Assembly: GCA_030589825.1 (NCBI GenBank)
Contig: JAUUZT010000068.1
Span: forward strand, 1-5,444
Reading direction: 5' to 3'
DNA: 5,444 bases
Source: Dehalococcoidia bacterium
GTDB lineage: Bacteria > Chloroflexota > Dehalococcoidia > GIF9 > AB-539-J10
Shown: positions 1 to 5,444 of the stretch, piece by piece
Layout: the number at the start of each line of letters is the position of its first letter
How positions within the stretch are numbered: the stretch's first letter is position 1
Position numbers and translations under genes: made by a program
The notes under the pieces: generated by a model
What the model was told of the DNA's origin: nothing
The model's database searches: none
What the model saw: only the letters and a program-made list of their open reading frames with translations

Positions 1-37
1 GGCGAGATGTCTTCGATGCGATGCCGGACTAAAGTAA
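1..37 (+). CDS. C-terminal end of upstream flavoprotein, probable formate dehydrogenase beta subunit (partial)
   Basis: Reading from base 2 gives A-R-C-L-R-C-D-A-G-L-K followed by TAA at 35-37. The Arg-Cys-Leu-Arg-Cys-Asp tail is, from family knowledge, typical of the extreme C terminus of GltD-like FAD/NAD(P) oxidoreductase modules (glutamate synthase small-chain type). Fusions of a NuoF-like domain with such a GltD-like module form the beta subunit of NADP-type formate dehydrogenases such as that of Moorella. The stop lies 14 nt before the start of the formate dehydrogenase alpha gene and touches its ribosome binding site, so the two are almost certainly one operon. The inference is that this is the electron-transferring subunit that passes electrons between the alpha subunit and NAD(P). 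Only 11 residues are visible, so the identification rests on a short motif plus position. Confidence 0.6.
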   Translation, partial: ARCLRCDAGLK

Positions 38-42
38 AGGAG
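36..42 (+). promoter_or_regulatory. Ribosome binding site that sets the fdhA start at 52
   Basis: AAAGGAG lies 9 nt upstream of the ATG at 52. It overlaps the TAA stop of the upstream gene, which suggests translational coupling. The in-frame ATG codons at 7 and 16 lie inside the upstream coding sequence and would add residues unlike the family N terminus, whereas M-V-N-I-L-I-N from 52 begins the ferredoxin fold directly. Confidence 0.8.
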
Positions 43-51
43 CGAGATAAG

Positions 52-2742
52 ATGGTGAACATACTCATTAATGGGCAAGGACAAGAGGTTGAAGAGGGGG
101 TTAATCTGATAGATGCATGTGAAAGACTTGGCTATAAAATTCCACATCTATGTTATAAAGAGGGTTTAAGCTCTGTTGGTGCCTGTCGACTCTGCCTGGT
201 TAAAGTCAAGGGCATGCGAGGGCTGGTTCCAGCCTGTTGCACAATTGTAGCTGATGGGATGGAAGTTATAACGGAAGATGAAGAACTGAATCAGTTACGG
301 CGGTTGCAATTAGAGATGATTTTGTCTGAGCATGAACATAATTGTCTAACTTGTGAAAGCAATGGTAAATGTGAATTGCAGGATCTGATTTATCAATTTG
401 GGATTGATATGGTGCGGTTTCCAATAAACAAGGAAATCGAGCCAGTTGATGATTCAAGTGAGGTGATAGAAAGAGATCCGAACAAGTGTATTCTTTGTGG
501 ACGCTGTGTACGGGCGTGTGCTGAGATTGCAGGGCAAAATATAATTGAATTTACCAACCGTGGCCCGAAGCTTGCTGTTGGAACCGGATTGAATGAGTCA
601 TTGGCACAGACTGAATGCGTTTCTTGTGGTGCATGTCTTCAGGTTTGTCCCACTGGAGCTTTAACTGAGAAGATGGCTCGCTTCCAGGGAAGGGATTGGG
701 AGTTTCAGAAAGTGGAAACCACGTGCCCATATTGTGGCGTCGGTTGTCAGTTAGAATTGAACATAAAGGATAATAAACCGGTAAGGGTTTATGGAGTTGA
801 GGATGGAGTCGATAATAAGGGGCATCTTTGTGTTAAGGGTCGTTTTGGCTTAGATTATGTCAATCATATTGATCGGCTAACGAATCCATTGATCAAGAGG
901 AATGGTAAATTTGAAGAAGTAGGCTGGGATGAGGCACTTGATTATATCGCTAGTAACTTCAAGGAACTGGGAAATAAACATGGAAATAATTCTCTTGCAG
1001 GTCTTTCCTCGGCAAAATGTACAAATGAAGAGAATTATCTGTTTCAAAAATTTATTCGTTCCTGTTTTAGAACAAATAGTGTTGATCACTGTGCTCGTCT
1101 TTGTCATGCCTCCACTGTAGCAGGGCTTGCAAAGGCTTTTGGTAGTGGTGCAATGACGAATTCAGTTCGTGGATTTGGGAAGTCGGATGTTGTACTAATC
1201 ACAGGCTCTAATACCAGCGAAACCCATCCTGTGATAGGTGATTATATCAAGCACATGGTTACATATAATAACCTCAAGTTGATCGTGGTAGACCCACGTG
1301 AAATTGAAATGGCGAGGTATGCAGACGTGTGGATGAGGCAAAGAGGCGGTAGCGATGTTGCTTGGATTAATGGTTTGATGAATATCATTATCAGTGAAGG
1401 TTTGTATAATCGGCAGTTCATTGAGAGTCGTACAGAGAATTTTGATGAGTTTAAGAAGATTGTTGCTGAGTACACCCCTGAGATAGTTGAAGAGATTACG
1501 GGAATTTCTAAGGAAAAGCTAACCGCGGCAGCCAGAATGTATGCTAGTGCTGAAAGGGGTTCGATTGTTTTTGCAATGGGAATTACCCAGCATACTACAG
1601 GAACCGACAATGTACTATCTTTAGCGAACTTGGCGATGCTTACAGGGAATATTGGCCGGGAGGGAACTGGGGTGAATCCATTACGAGGGCAGAGTAATGT
1701 TCAGGGCGCTTGTGATTTAGGAGCTTTGCCCAATGTTTATAGTGGTTATCAAAAGGTCACTGACCAATCAGTTCGGGAAAAATTTGAAAAGGCATGGGGA
1801 GCGAAATTATCTAATGAAGTTGGTTTGACTGTGGTTGAAATTATGAATGCTGCCGCGGAAGGGAAGGTAAAAGGGCTTTATATCATGGGGGAGAACCCCA
1901 TGCTGAGTGATCCTAATTTGAACCATGTTCGAGAGGGCCTGGAGAAGCTGGATTTCCTGGTAGTTCAAGATGTTTTCATGACCGAGACAGCAGAACTGGC
2001 GGATGTGGTACTACCTGGAGTTACCTCTCTTGAGAAAGAGGGGACTTTTACGAATACAGGACGACGAATCCAACGTGTTCGCCGGGCAATTAAGGAACCT
2101 GGTCAGAGCAAACAGGACTGGAAGATTATTTGTGAACTGAGCCAGAGAATGGATTGCCCGATGGATTATCAATCACCGTCTGAGGTGATGGATGAGATTG
2201 CAGCGGTGACTCCTATCTATGGGGGAATTCACTTTGACAGGTTGGAGGGTGACGGATTACAGTGGCCTTGCCTTAATCGAGACCATGAGGGTACTCCTTT
2301 TCTCTATGGGGAAAAGTTTAACCGAGCAAACGGAAAAGGGCTATTTTCAGCTGTAAAGTACATTCCACCTGCTGAATTGCCTGATGAAGAATACCCGTTT
2401 TTACTTAATACTGGTAGAATTCTCCAGCATTTCCATACGGGATCTTTGTCTCGGCGAGCAAAGGCGTTAAATAATATTGTCAAAGAAGGGTTTGTGGAGA
2501 TGAATCCTTCTGATGGGGAAACTCTGTGTGTAGCTGATGGAGAACTGGTTAAGGTAAGTTCACGTCGAGGTGAGATAGAGGTAAAAGTGAAGCTTACTGA
2601 TATAGTTAATGAAGGACAGGTGTTTATCCCGTTCCATTTCAAAGAAGCAGCAGCTAACCTGCTTACTAATGATGCATTGGACCCTGTAGCAAAAATACCG
2701 GAACTTAAGGTTGCAGCGGTTAAGGTTGCGAAACTAAATTGA
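52..2742 (+). CDS. fdhA: Formate dehydrogenase alpha subunit, NuoG-like N terminus, Cys-type active site
   Basis: Catalytic subunit of a soluble formate dehydrogenase, interconverting formate and CO2 at a molybdenum or tungsten bis-pyranopterin site. It has 896 aa, close to the roughly 900 aa of the clostridial NADP-type enzyme. Seen in order: a [2Fe-2S] ferredoxin domain (Cys34, 45, 48, 62); a His-Cys [4Fe-4S] motif (His94, Cys98, 101, 107); two 4Fe-4S ferredoxin motifs (Cys146/149/152/156 and 189/192/195/199); the molybdopterin-domain cluster (Cys225/228/232/260); and the active site at Cys351-His352, where the E. coli FdhF counterpart has selenocysteine. Arg545, in a G-V-N-P-L-R-G-Q-S-N-V-Q-G-A context, matches the formate-binding Arg. 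The C-terminal dinucleotide-binding domain (about 775-896) contains H-F-H-T-G-S and ends with F-H-F-K-E-A-A-A-N. There is no Tat signal or membrane segment, so it is cytoplasmic. The chain of clusters implies electron transfer to a NuoF-like partner, whose tail is visible just upstream. The choice of Mo or W, and of NAD, NADP or ferredoxin as carrier, cannot be read here. Confidence 0.95.
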   Translation: MVNILINGQGQEVEEGVNLIDACERLGYKIPHLCYKEGLSSVGACRLCLVKVKGMRGLVPACCTIVADGMEVITEDEELNQLRRLQLEMILSEHEHNCLTCESNGKCELQDLIYQFGIDMVRFPINKEIEPVDDSSEVIERDPNKCILCGRCVRACAEIAGQNIIEFTNRGPKLAVGTGLNESLAQTECVSCGACLQVCPTGALTEKMARFQGRDWEFQKVETTCPYCGVGCQLELNIKDNKPVRVYGVEDGVDNKGHLCVKGRFGLDYVNHIDRLTNPLIKRNGKFEEVGWDEALDYIASNFKELGNKHGNNSLAGLSSAKCTNEENYLFQKFIRSCFRTNSVDHCARLCHASTVAGLAKAFGSGAMTNSVRGFGKSDVVLITGSNTSETHPVIGDYIKHMVTYNNLKLIVVDPREIEMARYADVWMRQRGGSDVAWINGLMNIIISEGLYNRQFIESRTENFDEFKKIVAEYTPEIVEEITGISKEKLTAAARMYASAERGSIVFAMGITQHTTGTDNVLSLANLAMLTGNIGREGTGVNPLRGQSNVQGACDLGALPNVYSGYQKVTDQSVREKFEKAWGAKLSNEVGLTVVEIMNAAAEGKVKGLYIMGENPMLSDPNLNHVREGLEKLDFLVVQDVFMTETAELADVVLPGVTSLEKEGTFTNTGRRIQRVRRAIKEPGQSKQDWKIICELSQRMDCPMDYQSPSEVMDEIAAVTPIYGGIHFDRLEGDGLQWPCLNRDHEGTPFLYGEKFNRANGKGLFSAVKYIPPAELPDEEYPFLLNTGRILQHFHTGSLSRRAKALNNIVKEGFVEMNPSDGETLCVADGELVKVSSRRGEIEVKVKLTDIVNEGQVFIPFHFKEAAANLLTNDALDPVAKIPELKVAAVKVAKLN

Positions 2743-2780
2743 AATTAAGAAGTTGTAAATAGGCGATAAATTGCTTATTT

Positions 2781-2820
2781 AAGAAGGGGAATGGTTAACA
2801 TTAACCATTCCCCTTCTTTT
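2781..2820 (+). terminator. Rho-independent terminator, probably bidirectional
   Basis: AAGAAGGGGAATGGTTAA (2781-2798) is followed by the dinucleotide CA and then the exact reverse complement at 2801-2818. The 18-bp stem is perfect, with a GC-rich GGGG/CCCC block, and in RNA the apical A-T pairs would open into a small loop. The plus strand ends in TTCTTTT, a short U tract that suits fdhA, whose stop is 38 nt upstream. On the minus strand the tail reads CTTCTTAAATAAG, a poorer U tract, but the hairpin lies 30 nt after the focA stop and no other terminator is visible for that gene. It therefore probably serves both convergent genes. Confidence 0.85.
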
Positions 2821-2847
2821 CATCGTTTCAGTTTTAGTAATAGTAAC

Positions 2848-3636
2848 TTATTTTGCACGCTCGCCGTAGAGATACCAGTAGAGCGTTCCTACAAAGAAAG
2901 CGCCTCCAATTATATTACCGAGAGTAACAGGAAGCAGATTGGTAAACAGGAATTGACCTACAGTAACGTTGGCGCCATAGAACATTCCTGCGGGAATAAA
3001 GAACATGTTGGCTATACTGTGTTCAAAACCAAGTGCAACGAAGGCCATGATGGGCCACCATAAGCCAAATATCTTACCGACTACATTGTCCGAGGAAACT
3101 GCAAGCCATACTGACAGGCAAACAAGCCAGTTGCAACCTATGCCCTTGAAAAAGAGAGGCATGAAGCCTTGTGCCACTTTTCCTTCAGCGATTCCAACAA
3201 TAGTTCCTATCCAGGGGTCTTTAAGTAGTAAATGAGTTGCATAGGCTAAGAAAAAGGCCACGAAGAGGGATCCCAAGAAATTACCTGTATATGATAAAGT
3301 CCAATTTTTTAAAAGACCAGACCACTTTGCTTTTTTAGAAAGCACGGCTGGCATAAGGCAGGCGGTGTTACCAGTAAACAGTTCCGCTCCCGCAATTACA
3401 ACAAACATTATTCCGACAGGGAACACTGCGCCAAAAATGAATTTTTGTAACCCAGGATTAGCTTCTTTAATGCCTGGTATTCCGCCACCAACGACGACTG
3501 CCAATAGTGCGCCAAAAGCGATAAAAGCGCCAGCTAAAAAGCCTAGAGTTAGCAAGCGACTGCTTGATAGCCCTGCTTTGGCTACCCCAATCCCTTCCAT
3601 TGCTGTTACGGTATCTTTAGGTGATTTAAATGCCAT
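2848..3636 (-). CDS. focA: Formate/nitrite transporter family channel (FocA/FdhC type)
   Basis: Inner-membrane channel of the FNT family, which assembles as pentamers and passes formate (or related small monovalent anions), probably coupled to protons. The 262-aa product has about six hydrophobic segments. It shows the family's omega-loop signature A-G-A-E-L-F-T-G-N-T (82-91) and the second signature G-F-E-H-S-I-A-N-M-F (203-212), in which Glu205-His206 correspond to the gating/protonation His of FocA. P-V-T-L-G-N-I-I-G-G-A follows near the C terminus. The length is typical (about 260-285 aa). The start at 3636 is supported by AAAGGAGGAG at 3657-3648 on the minus strand. It converges with fdhA across a shared hairpin and has its own promoter, so it is probably a single-gene transcript. 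Nitrite or hydrosulfide as substrate cannot be ruled out by sequence alone, but location beside a formate dehydrogenase makes formate most likely. The symbol fdhC is used for the same family in other lineages. Confidence 0.92.
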   Translation of the reverse strand: MAFKSPKDTVTAMEGIGVAKAGLSSSRLLTLGFLAGAFIAFGALLAVVVGGGIPGIKEANPGLQKFIFGAVFPVGIMFVVIAGAELFTGNTACLMPAVLSKKAKWSGLLKNWTLSYTGNFLGSLFVAFFLAYATHLLLKDPWIGTIVGIAEGKVAQGFMPLFFKGIGCNWLVCLSVWLAVSSDNVVGKIFGLWWPIMAFVALGFEHSIANMFFIPAGMFYGANVTVGQFLFTNLLPVTLGNIIGGAFFVGTLYWYLYGERAK

Positions 3637-3663
3637 TACTCTGAATGCTCCTCCTTTATTTAT

Positions 3664-3686
3664 TAGATTTTTGTTCTCCTAATCTA
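3664..3686 (-). repeat. Short inverted repeat in the focA leader
   Basis: TAGATT (3664-3669) and AATCTA (3681-3686) can form a 6-bp stem. On the transcript strand the loop holds a Shine-Dalgarno-like AGGAG that is not followed by any ATG at a usable distance. It lies between the tandem repeat and the true focA ribosome binding site (3648-3657). The stem is short and AT-rich, so a regulatory role is only a possibility. Confidence 0.35.
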
Positions 3687-3687
3687 T

Positions 3688-3713
3688 ATTGCCTTTCCTC
3701 ATTGCCTTTCCTC
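3688..3713 (-). repeat. Perfect 13-bp tandem duplication in the focA leader
   Basis: On the transcript strand GAGGAAAGGCAAT occurs twice, back to back with no mismatch and no gap (3713-3701 and 3700-3688). It lies about 10-35 nt downstream of the predicted focA transcription start and about 50 nt before the ATG. Each copy is purine-rich with an AGGAAAGG core. It could be a recent slippage duplication or a pair of regulator or RNA-binding sites. Confidence 0.8.
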
Positions 3714-3728
3714 GTGCATAGTGTAGGA

Positions 3729-3758
3729 AGTATATCTATATTATCATTGTACCGTCAA
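3729..3758 (-). promoter_or_regulatory. Sigma-70-type promoter for focA
   Basis: On the minus strand TTGACG (3758-3753) matches the -35 consensus at five of six positions, and TATACT (3734-3729) matches the -10 consensus at five of six, with an 18-bp spacer. Transcription would begin near 3722, giving a leader of about 85 nt that contains the tandem repeat and the small inverted repeat. I saw no clear FNR or Rex box overlapping it. Confidence 0.6.
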
Positions 3759-3835
3759 GAGATGGTTCTTGTTGCCAGTTAATTATTTGGGAATAACTCT
3801 CCTTTTAGCATGCTTAAGTACCTAAGTTTGGTATT

Positions 3836-4420
3836 TTATGTTTGAGTATTTTCTGCTATCTTTGAAGCACGTCTAAGATCAGATGGAGAATTAATATTAA
3901 AGAAGCTTAGGAGGTGGGAATCAAATTTCTTGCACTCTTCCCGTGGGATATATTTAACATGTAACAGGTCTAGGGTTTGGCTTATTTTTAGTTGTTCATG
4001 CTCTAATTGTGTTTGTATTATACTTGTGCATCGTCTTGAATAGATTGCGTGCAGGGGCTCAATTTTACCTGTTTCTAATTGTGGGACTATGGCATCAAAA
4101 TCCTGTATTAGGCTTATCATGTAGCGGAGAAGACTAATGTTTAAAAATGGCATATCGCAGCCTACTACAAGGCTGTAAGGGGATTTCGAAGCTAGTAAGC
4201 CAGTGTAAATACCGCCAAGAGGACCTTTGCCTGGAAGTACATCGATAACCACTTCTGTTTTATGGGTGATTGGAAGCTTGGATTGTTCCTTATTAAGTAA
4301 CGATATTATTCATTACTGGCACACCAGCTACCATGAGAATTGTATTGATTGCCGTTTTATGTTCTTATTCATTTATTAGCTTTTGTGCTAATTGGATACC
4401 TTTTACCCCACTCGTAACAT
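3836..4420 (-). pseudogene. mobA: Molybdenum cofactor guanylyltransferase, N terminus disrupted
   Basis: MobA attaches GMP to molybdopterin to make the guanine dinucleotide cofactor used by many bacterial formate dehydrogenases. An open frame from GTG 4252 to TAA 3836 encodes 138 aa with family motifs: P-G-K-G-P-L-G-G-I (7-15), G-C-D-M-P-F (31-36, the metal-binding Asp region), E-P-L-H-A-I-Y-S (65-72) and F-F-N-I-N-S-P-S-D-L (117-126). MobA is normally about 190-200 aa, so some 55-60 N-terminal residues are missing, including the nucleotide-binding L-A-G-G-x-S-x-R-M-G-x-x-K. Upstream, the same frame stops at TGA 4312-4310. Recognisable remnants lie in a different frame: G-V-K-G-I-Q-L-A-Q-K near 4409-4380, a TAA at 4367-4365, then E-H-K-T and I-L-M-V-A-G-V-P-V-M-N-N-I-V down to about 4299, then TAA at 4295-4293. 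The total span (about 195 codons) matches a full mobA. The signature loop is degenerate even in that frame. I infer a decaying gene. A GTG-started short protein or a sequencing error is less likely but possible. Confidence 0.68.
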
Positions 4421-4510
4421 AGATCGTAAATTTATTTTATTGGGCAACATTGCATGCCATAAAAATTCATACCATCCAGTGTACAACAGGAATAAATATA
4501 AAGCAATTTC

Positions 4511-4539
4511 TTCAAAGAGCTATCAACTTGTGCTATAAT
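4511..4539 (+). promoter_or_regulatory. Extended -10 promoter for the radical SAM gene
   Basis: TGCTATAAT (4531-4539) is an exact TATAAT with the upstream TG of an extended -10 element. TTCAAA at 4511-4516 is a four-of-six -35 match at the ideal 17-bp spacing. The expected start point, six to eight bases past the -10, falls at 4545-4547, at or immediately beside the ATG at 4547. The promoter diverges from the broken mobA. The stretch 4421-4510 shows nothing else that I can identify. Confidence 0.7.
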
Positions 4540-4546
4540 AGAACAT

Positions 4547-5444
4547 ATGAGCGATTTATCCAAATTGGAAATTTTGAGCCGACAAATGCACCTAGAGCCT
4601 GCCGAAGATGTGGGTTGTCCACAATTGTCGACTCGGAAAAGTCATTCTATTGATGTTAGCAGCGCTGCTTTGCCTAATGGTAAGCGGATATCTCTGCTCA
4701 AGACCTTAATGACCTCAGTTTGTGAGCGCAATTGTTATTATTGTCCATTTCGTTCTGGACGCGACTTTCGCCGAGCTAGTTTTCAGCCCGAGGAACTAGC
4801 TCGGCTTTTCATGAACATGCATCGCGCAAAAATAACCGAGGGCCTTTTCTTGAGTTCAGGTGTTGTTGGCGGTGGTATACGCACACAAGATCAAATTCTA
4901 GCTACTGCAGATATATTACGCAATAAGATGAACTATCGCGGATATTTACATCTTAAAATAATGCCGGGGGTCCAGAAGGCGCAGGTCAAACAAGCTATGA
5001 TGCTGGCTGACCGTGTATCTGTAAACCTAGAAGCCCCTAATACCCCACATTTACAAAAATTAGCCCCAAAGAAGGATTTTCTAGAGGAATTAATACAACC
5101 TCTGCGTTGGATCGAGGAAATACGTAAAGTACAATCCCCTCACACAAGCTGGAAAGGGCGTTGGCCCTCATCCGCCACTCAATTTGTTGTTGGAGGAGTT
5201 GATGAGAGCGACCTTGAACTTTTAGCTACAACTGAGAAATTACATCAACAAATGGGTATTGCACGTGTCTATTTCTCAGCTTTCAATCCGATCCCTGATA
5301 CACCTTTAGAGAATCGCCCCCCCACTCCTATAATGCGGCAGCACCGACTTTATCAGGCTTCCTATCTTTTACGTGATTATGGATTTACATTAGAGGAGAT
5401 GCCCTTTGTTGGGACGGGTGATCTGCCTCTTGAGATTGATCCTA
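4547..5444 (+). CDS. Radical SAM protein related to the putative DNA repair/modification family (partial, runs off the end)
   Basis: The frame is open from ATG 4547 to the window end, giving 299 codons with no stop. Cys59-x3-Cys63-x2-Cys66 is the radical SAM [4Fe-4S] motif, which cleaves S-adenosylmethionine to a 5'-deoxyadenosyl radical. Other conserved-looking stretches are I-S-L-L-K-T-L-M-T before the cluster, E-G-L-F-L-S-S-G-V (about 94-102), a G-Y-L-H-L-K-I-M-P-G strand, D-R-V-S-V-N-L-E-A-P, S-A-T-Q-F-V-V-G-G and Y-F-S-A-F-N-P-I-P. The last residues, G-D-L-P-L-E-I-D-P, resemble the point where the related COG4277/TIGR03916 proteins pass into a helix-hairpin-helix DNA-binding region, which here would lie beyond the window. 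From family knowledge those proteins are about 400 aa, have no proven reaction, and are genetically linked to a uracil-DNA-glycosylase-like partner. The N terminus differs from what I recall of that group (no C-x-S-S-G stretch), so this may be a sister subfamily. No Shine-Dalgarno precedes the ATG. The start fits the family-like K-L-E-I-L opening, but ATG 4586 is an alternative. Confidence 0.85.
   Translation, partial: MSDLSKLEILSRQMHLEPAEDVGCPQLSTRKSHSIDVSSAALPNGKRISLLKTLMTSVCERNCYYCPFRSGRDFRRASFQPEELARLFMNMHRAKITEGLFLSSGVVGGGIRTQDQILATADILRNKMNYRGYLHLKIMPGVQKAQVKQAMMLADRVSVNLEAPNTPHLQKLAPKKDFLEELIQPLRWIEEIRKVQSPHTSWKGRWPSSATQFVVGGVDESDLELLATTEKLHQQMGIARVYFSAFNPIPDTPLENRPPTPIMRQHRLYQASYLLRDYGFTLEEMPFVGTGDLPLEIDP

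Noticed and set aside
7..51. An in-frame ATG at 7 that would extend FdhA by 15 residues
   Set aside because: This stretch is the coding end of the upstream gene in another frame, the added residues do not resemble the family N terminus, and a good AAAGGAG sits before ATG 52.
266..2642. Several open frames opposite or out of frame with fdhA (for example 266-457 -, 1242-1610 -, 2304-2642 -)
   Set aside because: They lie wholly inside a strongly conserved gene, have no recognisable motifs and no ribosome binding site that I could see. They are shadows of fdhA.
2791..3682. Plus-strand open frames at 2791-3063, 3005-3235 and 3365-3682
   Set aside because: They are antisense to the FNT transporter gene, with low-complexity Pro/Ala/Thr-rich translations expected from the complement of membrane-segment codons. 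The first also starts inside the terminator hairpin.
3813..3826. Near-palindrome CTTAAGTACCTAAG downstream of the mobA remnant
   Set aside because: It has two internal mismatched positions, an AT-rich stem and no U tract on the minus strand, so it is not a credible terminator or operator on sequence alone.
4450..4653. A 67-codon plus-strand open frame overlapping the start of the radical SAM gene
   Set aside because: It overlaps the promoter and the first 107 bases of the radical SAM gene in another frame, has no Shine-Dalgarno and no recognisable motif.
1..5444. CRISPR arrays, insertion sequences, tRNA or rRNA genes, riboswitches
   Set aside because: No spaced direct repeats, terminal inverted repeats, transposase motifs, cloverleaf-like segments or conserved Moco/tungsten riboswitch-like leaders were seen on either strand.

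Overview
The window looks like a chromosomal segment of an anaerobic, low-to-medium GC Firmicute, probably a clostridial or Peptococcaceae/Negativicutes-type acetogen, sulfate reducer or dehalorespirer. This is inferred from the purine-rich Shine-Dalgarno sites, the codon use and above all the gene set. No 16S rRNA or other taxonomic marker is present, so the assignment is tentative.

Layout. Bases 1-37 are the last codons of an upstream plus-strand gene that ends in the Cys-rich tail (A-R-C-L-R-C-D) seen at the C terminus of GltD-like flavoprotein modules, most likely the diaphorase (beta) subunit of a formate dehydrogenase. Bases 52-2742 (+) encode a complete cytoplasmic formate dehydrogenase catalytic subunit of 896 aa, with a NuoG-like iron-sulfur N-terminal part and a molybdopterin domain that carries Cys instead of selenocysteine. 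A perfect 18-bp hairpin at 2781-2818 separates it from the convergent formate/nitrite transporter gene at 2848-3636 (-), which has its own promoter and a leader containing a 13-bp tandem repeat. Bases 3836-4420 (-) hold a molybdenum cofactor guanylyltransferase (mobA) whose C-terminal two thirds is intact, but whose N-terminal third is broken by a stop and a frameshift and has lost the nucleotide-binding motif. Diverging from it, a strong extended -10 promoter (4511-4539) drives a radical SAM gene (4547 to beyond the end, +) whose predicted transcript starts at or next to the ATG.

How they fit together. The FDH subunits, the formate channel and MobA (which makes the guanine dinucleotide cofactor needed by many bacterial formate dehydrogenases) form a formate-metabolism island: NAD(P)H- or ferredoxin-linked formate oxidation or CO2 reduction, formate traffic across the membrane, and cofactor supply. 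The radical SAM protein belongs to a family of unknown reaction suspected to act in DNA repair or modification and appears unrelated to formate metabolism. I found no mobile element, CRISPR array, tRNA or rRNA. The main unusual points are the apparently decayed mobA, the predicted leaderless radical SAM transcript, and the repeat-bearing focA leader.
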